Shown: one piece after another, positions 58,613 to 64,000 of the stretch
Layout: the number at the start of each line of letters is the position of its first letter
How positions within the stretch are numbered: position 1 is the first letter of the stretch
NCBI GenBank assembly: GCA_024803745.1
Contig: JANJXV010000002.1
Coordinates: 37,283,001-37,347,000 of the forward strand
Reading direction: 5' to 3'
From: Megascapheus bottae
Lineage: Eukaryota; Chordata; Mammalia; Rodentia; Geomyidae
DNA length: 64,000 nt
Made by a program: the position numbers and the translations under genes
The notes under the pieces: model-generated
Databases searched by the model: none
What the model was told of the DNA's origin: nothing
Seen by the model: the letters and a program-made list of their open reading frames with translations, nothing else

Positions 58613-60441
58613 GAGTTGAAGATGCATTTACCTGGTCTACTGCACACCCAAGCTTAGCAATAGAGCATACCATAGGGTATCAATTATTATGCTTGTCATC
58701 CTATGACTGACTGGAAACTGTGTTTCATTTCTGCCATCCAGCATTCCTGTGGAATACTGGGCTAGAATGTCAAAACTCACAAGGTGATCTATGCTTTCTC
58801 TGAATAGGTACAATTTGCCCATCACCAAGTCAAAAAATGTTTCGTAGTCGAACTATAACAAATCAGGAACGTACTCTGTACCCTAAGGATTCTGATTAAA
58901 GATATGGCTTGGATTCCTTACCAGTACATTTGTGTGCTCTGTTTTAATGCATTTCTGTTGATCTATCACCTCTGTACCCTCTCCACCCACTCCTTGCACA
59001 GTAACAAGTTCGAGAATGACAGACACTTCCTGTCTGTAGCCAGGAAACCCATGGAAACATGCTGTACCCATCATGAGCATTATGTTTTCACTAGTTTGGT
59101 CTATCCACAGCAAATGAGCCAACATGGATTCACTATCATGTTGACACAGCTTTATTGAATTTCCTTCAGTGTACCCTGGAGTTATCCTTCCAAGCTACTG
59201 TCCAAAGGAACTGAAGTGGACTATTTCGCTTTGTGTTTCCTGACTTTGTGTCTAAGGAGTCACATGATGAAGGTTACATAGGAGGTTTTTCTCTTCTTTG
59301 GCACTCTTGATCTATAAATCATGCTATTTATACTTGTTTGCCTCTTCATTGTCAAAAGGAGACCGTCCTTGTCAGTGGAAAATAAGGATGAGTGGTCATA
59401 GAGTGGCAAAACAGCCAATGGAGAGTGGCCAGAGAGACAAAAACCAGCAATAAGATGAATGTCTGGGAAGCAGGCGTAACAAACAGAGGTGGCAGTGAGC
59501 ACGAATCATTGATTGCTTCAGCCAGGCAGTCAGTGCCTCTGCACAGAAATGCTCAGCACACTTCAGAGGGGGAGATGGAAATACCTGAGGCAAAACAGAC
59601 TGTCAACTTGAAGCCCAGAAGAAGGATGAAGAAGGGGAAGGTGGGAGTTGATTGACAGGGCCTACCAGCATTTGCCACCATCATGTCCCCACTACCCATT
59701 CTTCTTAAGAACACAGGGCTCCTGGGCAGGGGCCAGTGCGAAAATCCTTCTGGTTTGCCTCCCATTATGCCTCCCAGGTTCCAGCCTAAATGAAGTCATC
59801 AGCGCTAAAGTAGACATGCTCAGGGCAGTGATACTACAATGGGGTTTTACACATTTTTCTGCCATCTGTTCACTAGACAAAAGGGAGAAAGTTCTCCCTA
59901 CTGCTCTTAAGTGGAAGCTGTTCATGTTGAGCTGAACTGGAACAACTTAGATGGTTTCTTAACCCAGGCAGGTGTTTTGCTCAAGCACTACAATATATAA
60001 AGCATGTACCGGCTAGGTTTTCCCTGGAGGGAACAAGAGAGATCCAAGCTGGGATACCAGACACACAAGGGCAAAAAAAAAATTTTACACAGGCAAGAAA
60101 GTAAGCTTCATTATCTTCCCTAGAGAACATCTTACCTGCTTTAGTTAATTGTTATGTTTATGCAGGGAAGGAAGTTGCTTCATCAAAGCTCAGTATTCTG
60201 GCAACATGTGGTGTGCCAGCGTCTATGGGCTGCTGTGTATATCAAAGGATAACAGCTAACCCAAGCCCCAAGTGAGTCAGCCAGGGACATTATTTCCTCC
60301 AGGAAATGCAAAGGAGATGGAGCAACTTCCTAGAAAAGGAAAAGGAACCTGTATTCTTATTAAATGGTCTCATGAAATTTATCTTAGCAGGAACTAGAAT
60401 TTGTCCTCTTAGAATTAGAATAGTTTGATTTGTGCTTGCTT
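58613..60441. other. No gene or recognised repeat
   Basis: 1.8 kb of unique-looking, relatively GC-balanced DNA with several overlapping short frames on both strands (59260-59935). No domain, splice or codon-bias support. Confidence 0.45.
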
Positions 60442-60456
60442 AAAACTGAGACACCA

Positions 60457-60646
60457 GGACCAGGAGTTTGGCTTAGTGCTTGCCTAACATGCATAAAAAC
60501 TGGGGTTTGATTCTTCGGTACCACGTACACAGAAAAAGTCAGAAATGGTGATGTGTTTCAAGTGGTAGAGCTCTAGCCTTGAGATAGCCCAAGGACGATG
60601 CTCTCAGGCCCTGATTTCAAGCCCCAGAACTGGCACAAAAAAAAAC
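60457..60646 (+). mobile_element. Dimeric ID-like SINE with deletion in the left half
   Basis: 'gaccaggagtttggcttagtgcttgcctaacatgc' lacks the usual 'gtggtagagtg' of the A-box side. The right half is intact. Flanking duplication 'aaaactgaRacacca' (60442-60456 / 60647-60661, one mismatch). Confidence 0.92.
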
Positions 60647-60661
60647 AAAACTGAAACACCA

Positions 60662-60900
60662 AGGCTGGGTACCAGTAACTCCTGTCTAGAATCCTAGCTA
60701 CTCAAGAGGCTGAGATCAGAAAATCAAGGTTCAGTGTCAGCTCATGTAGGAAAGTCTACGAGATTCAGTTTCCAGTTAACCAGAAAAAAACAAGGCTAAC
60801 ATGGGTGAGAGCAAAGGAAGGGATGCATTGTCCAAAAAGAAATGAACTCATTACCTGACTTATGTATCTGTAACCACTCTCAACATCAACTTTATAATAT
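60662..60900 (+). mobile_element. B1 (7SL) part of a SINE followed by an unnamed repeat tail
   Basis: 60662-60795 is the 7SL half ('ggctgggtaccagtaactcctg…ctactcaagaggctgagatcag…ccagttaaccag') without a dID half. 60805-60895 instead resembles 26410-26520. Either two neighbouring insertions or a composite element. Confidence 0.65.
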
Positions 60901-60987
60901 GTTCAAAAAACAAGGCTGGAGGCATCAAGTTTGTAGCATACCAAGTATGTGAATGTGAATTACTGTGTTCAAGAAACAGTTCTACCA

Positions 60988-60990
60988 CAC

Positions 60991-61042
<52 letters not shown>
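60988..61042. repeat. (CACATA)n hexanucleotide repeat
   Basis: About eight to nine tandem 'cacata' units with a CA-only end. Perfect over most of its length. Confidence 0.97.
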
Positions 61043-61205
61043 TAAAAAGAAAAAGAAACAGAAATCTGAGGTGGCAATCAGAGAAGGGCAGGAGAAATGC
61101 TGTAAAATCTTCATGATAAATTCTGTTGCTTCAAATACATGGGATTTCATACAACAACCCTGGTTCCATTTGTTTATAGATTCTTCTAACAGGCCTTTCT
61201 TTTCT

Positions 61206-62310
61206 TTTTTTCATATATTTTTATTGTAATTAATAGAACAGTTGCATTATATGCACCAGATAGAAGGTGCATTACTTCACATACAGTGATACCCTTTCTC
61301 ATGTCTTGGTACCAATTTCCCTCCCCCCACCCTCACCCCTCTTGTTTTCCCCCCTTCCCTATCCAATTTCAAATAACAAAATACACATATACACAATATA
61401 TCAGATAACCAGGTGAAATTTTATAACAGTATGAGATAACCAAGGGACAGCAAAAGAGATAAGAGGTAACATAGTACATCAACAATCACTCATTATATGG
61501 CTTTTGTTTCTATATCCTGGAGGTCCTTATATTTAGCATCATACTATATGGCCTTATATATCTAGGTTTTGCTCTATTGTAAATCTCTGCTAGGAGAGCC
61601 CAAGGTTTCTATTGATAATGATAAATGAGGGAAACCATTGAGCATATGTTCCGTTGAGTCTGGCTCACTTCACTTAATGTGATTTTTTCTAAGTCTTTCC
61701 ATTTCCTAACAAATGGGGCAATGTCATTCTTTCTGACAGCAGCATAGAATTCCATTGTGTATAAATACCACATCTTGTTGATCCACTCATCAACTGAGGG
61801 GCATCTGGGTTGGTTCCATATCCTTGCTATGGTAAACAGTGCTGCAATGAACATTGTTATGCTGGTGGATTTAGTATGTCCTTGTTTCTGGACAATTGGG
61901 TAAATGCCAAGTAGTGGAATTGCTGGGTCATAGGGGAGTTCTATGTTTAGTCTTTTGATGAACTGCCATACTGCTTTCCATAGTGGTTGAACGAGTTCGC
62001 ACTCCCACCAATAGTGCAGTAGTGATCCCTCCTGGCCACATCCCCTCCAGCATCTGTTGTAATTAGTTTTCTTGATCATGGCCATTCTAACTGAAGTGAG
62101 GTGGAATCTAAAAGTTGTTTTGATTTGCATTTCTTTTATGGCCAGAGATGTGGAGCATTTCTTCATGTGTCTATAGGCCATTCTTATTTCTTCTTCAGAG
62201 AAGACTCTCTTTAAGTCTTTGGCCCATCTTTTAATGGGATGGTTGTTCCTTTGGAGATTAGTTTTGGAGTGATTCAATTTTTTTAGCTGTTGATATATTT
62301 TAGATATGAC
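61206..62310 (-). mobile_element. L1 3' end, best preserved copy, ORF2 C-terminus open
   Basis: 1105-bp 5'-truncated insertion bracketed by an exact 17-bp duplication 'acaggcctttcttttct' (61189-61205 / 62311-62327). On the minus strand the ORF2 frame is open from the insertion edge to a stop at 61609-61611, more than 222 codons (the first Met-like codon of that frame at 62277 is TTG, so it is a truncated frame and not a gene start). Motifs: '[20 protein letters not shown]', '[12 protein letters not shown]', '[15 protein letters not shown]'. The 3'UTR matches 4414, 19971 and 31560. The lack of disabling mutations and exact TSD suggest a fairly recent insertion. Reverse transcriptase and endonuclease domains are absent. 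Confidence 0.95.
61319..61339 (-). other. G-quadruplex motif in L1 3'UTR
   Basis: C-runs of 3, 6, 3 and 4 on the plus strand separated by loops of 1, 1 and 3 bases; the G4-forming strand is L1 sense. Confidence 0.7.
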
Positions 62311-62327
62311 ACAGGCCTTTCTTTTCT

Positions 62328-64000
62328 ACATGCTAATTACTCTTAAGTCTGTGGAATATGGTAATAAGTAGGACAAGTACACTATCTCCAATCATTGATC
62401 GATCCAACAGGTTTTTTGTTTAATAAAAGAGCACTAATAGGAGAAATTCACATGCATAAGTGAGAAGTAAAATTTACCTGGAAATATAAAGGTATTTCAA
62501 AAAATGTGTATCTTCAAGAACCCCATTGGGCTAAGCTACAGTAACTAATAGCTTAAAGACCCAGAGATTAAAAAAGGAAATATGTATTTCTTGGTTACCC
62601 TAGATACCCAATGCACTACAGCAGAAGGCCTCAGCTAGTGTTTTCTCAGGGGCCCAGGCTGATGAAATAGCTGTCAGTTCCAGTGGTAACAGGGAGACAA
62701 AGGTCTGAAGGTCTGACACTAACATTTCAGTATCCCTCCATGACGTATGCTGTTGTACACATCTTCTCATTGGCCAGGACTAATCAGGTAACCCCACCCC
62801 ACTAGAAAGTACCATCTCCCCAGATGTACACCAGGTCCTAATTCTATTGGATCCATTATCATGGGAAAATTGGTCAAGTACCTGAAACAAAGAATCTCTG
62901 ACCAAGGTAACAACATGTGTGAAGATCACCTAATATTTCCTGAGTCGCACTTCTATTTTGTCAACACAGTTAAATCTACATCTGCCTCTAATTTAGACTA
63001 TAACTTCCTAGCGGGGTGCCTGGTACAATATAAATGTTTATTTCACCTTTGGAAATAAGGAAAATAAGACTGACTTGTGGATCAACTGTAATGGATCAGA
63101 TTCATAAAGAGATAGCCAGTTTCCTTTTAGAAGCGTAACTAACTCAAAGCCAAGAGAGGTCATGCAAGAAGTTATGTCTGACCTACCTTCATTTTCTTCC
63201 CTCTAAGCTAGAACTGACCATTCCTTCTCCCTTGCAAACAATTCAGGTGACTTTGTAGGACCTATAATGCCTCTTTTCCTGCATGTGTTTGTCCCTGTCA
63301 TCCTGAGACACTGACAGAAAAATTCTAGCTTTATTTGTCTTTATACCAGGATGTTGATCAGAGCCTCAGATGTGGTAGATGCTCTAAAAATACTGAGTGA
63401 ACCCATTGATCTGAAATTTAACGTGTCAATAAAAGGGCGATGAGCTAGCACTGGAAATTTCGGAAAACCGAGGTAAACTAGATATTGTCTAAGGGAGCAA
63501 AATAGATCAAAACACACTGTTTCAGAGATAATACCTCAAGAAGAAATAGAAACTGTAAGTTTGAACCACAGTTACACCATCATATTTATTACATATGACA
63601 CTTGAGGAAGAATGGGCTGTTAGCTTCCACACACATTCTGATTTCTCCAACACACTGTGTTTTTTGTTGCTTGTTTGTTTATTTTTCCTTCTTCCTGCTT
63701 GGTTAGGCACTTCTCTCCTGCCAGAGCCAATCCAGGGAGAATGATTACAATACAAGATAGATAATACTAGCATCTACCTCACACTTGAACTGTATAAAAT
63801 CATTTCATAGCTTCTATCCTACCATCCAGCAATGTGTCTTTTGTGTTGTCCACCCATAAGTGATGATTTGTTGTCACTATCAATCAGAGGAAGAGAAACC
63901 TCTATGTGATGCTTTGCCCTCTCTTTCAGGTTTGATTTTTCAGAACAGCTGAGACACTGTTTGGATTCCTTTCTCTTCCAGCTCTGTTGGCCTCAGTAAC
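62328..64000. other. No gene; L2-like scraps at 62985-63050 and 63325-63400
   Basis: 62985-63050 ('ataacttcctagcggggtgcctggtacaatataaatgtttattt') and 63325-63400 ('tctagctttatttgtctttatacc…') resemble sense L2 3' ends. Frames 62861-63058 and 63522-63773 have no recognisable product. Confidence 0.4.

Noticed and set aside
61609..62277. 222-codon frame as a host gene
   Set aside because: L1 ORF2 C-terminus in a truncated insertion; the frame runs back to the insertion edge and does not begin with ATG.

Overview
The window is nuclear DNA of a rodent, most likely a castorimorph of the pocket-mouse / kangaroo-rat group (Geomyoidea). The main clue is the SINE content. There are many 7SL/B1+ID composites ('gctgggcaccagtggctca…gaggctgagatctgaggatca…ctcaagtggtagag…gttcaagcccca') and many dimeric ID-like SINEs ('gggagtttggcctagtggtagagtgcttgcctagcatgcac…'). 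I associate these with Geomyoidea, but the species assignment is inference from memory of repeat families. There are no bacterial or viral features and no intact protein-coding gene. No exon of a known gene could be supported, so the window reads as intergenic or deep intronic.

The only gene-derived sequence is a processed pseudogene of PGAM1 (phosphoglycerate mutase 1) at 28728-30535. It carries 5'UTR, intron-less CDS, 3'UTR, AATAAA and an A-tail. It is bounded by an exact 16-bp target-site duplication and sits inside the 3'UTR of an older L1 (27635-28711 resuming at 30552-30705). It is broken by two nonsense codons (92 and 142) and a 32-bp tandem duplication near the C-terminus.

Layout. 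1-13 kb: SINEs, one dated L1 3' end (4414-4807), MIR relics and a GGA/GGAA microsatellite (7.26-7.5 kb). 13-17.4 kb: a nest of old L1 with younger insertions, including a 60-bp L1 fragment with a perfect 22-bp TSD, and a MER20. 17-27 kb: CT/CA microsatellite, SINEs, an L1 3' end (19971-20576), a Tigger-like DNA transposon relic (about 20740-21285) and a second 60-bp L1 fragment. 27.6-31.2 kb: the L1/PGAM1 nest. 31.5-36.5 kb: L1 3' end, then AT-rich largely repeat-free DNA with possible conserved noncoding segments. 36.5-55.7 kb: dense SINEs, including a SINE nested in a SINE, and an L1 of a second lineage (41122-41966). 56-64 kb: an ancient antisense L1, L2/MIR scraps, a hexanucleotide repeat, and the best preserved L1 3' end (61206-62310, minus strand, ORF2 C-terminus open).

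Nothing here amounts to a new functional system. The observations worth checking concern retrotransposition: nested dated insertions, ultra-short L1 insertions, a shared SINE 3' module, microsatellites seeded on SINE tails, G-quadruplex motifs in L1 3'UTRs, and a strong SINE strand bias. All family names come from recognition by eye; a RepeatMasker run with a rodent library would settle the boundaries.
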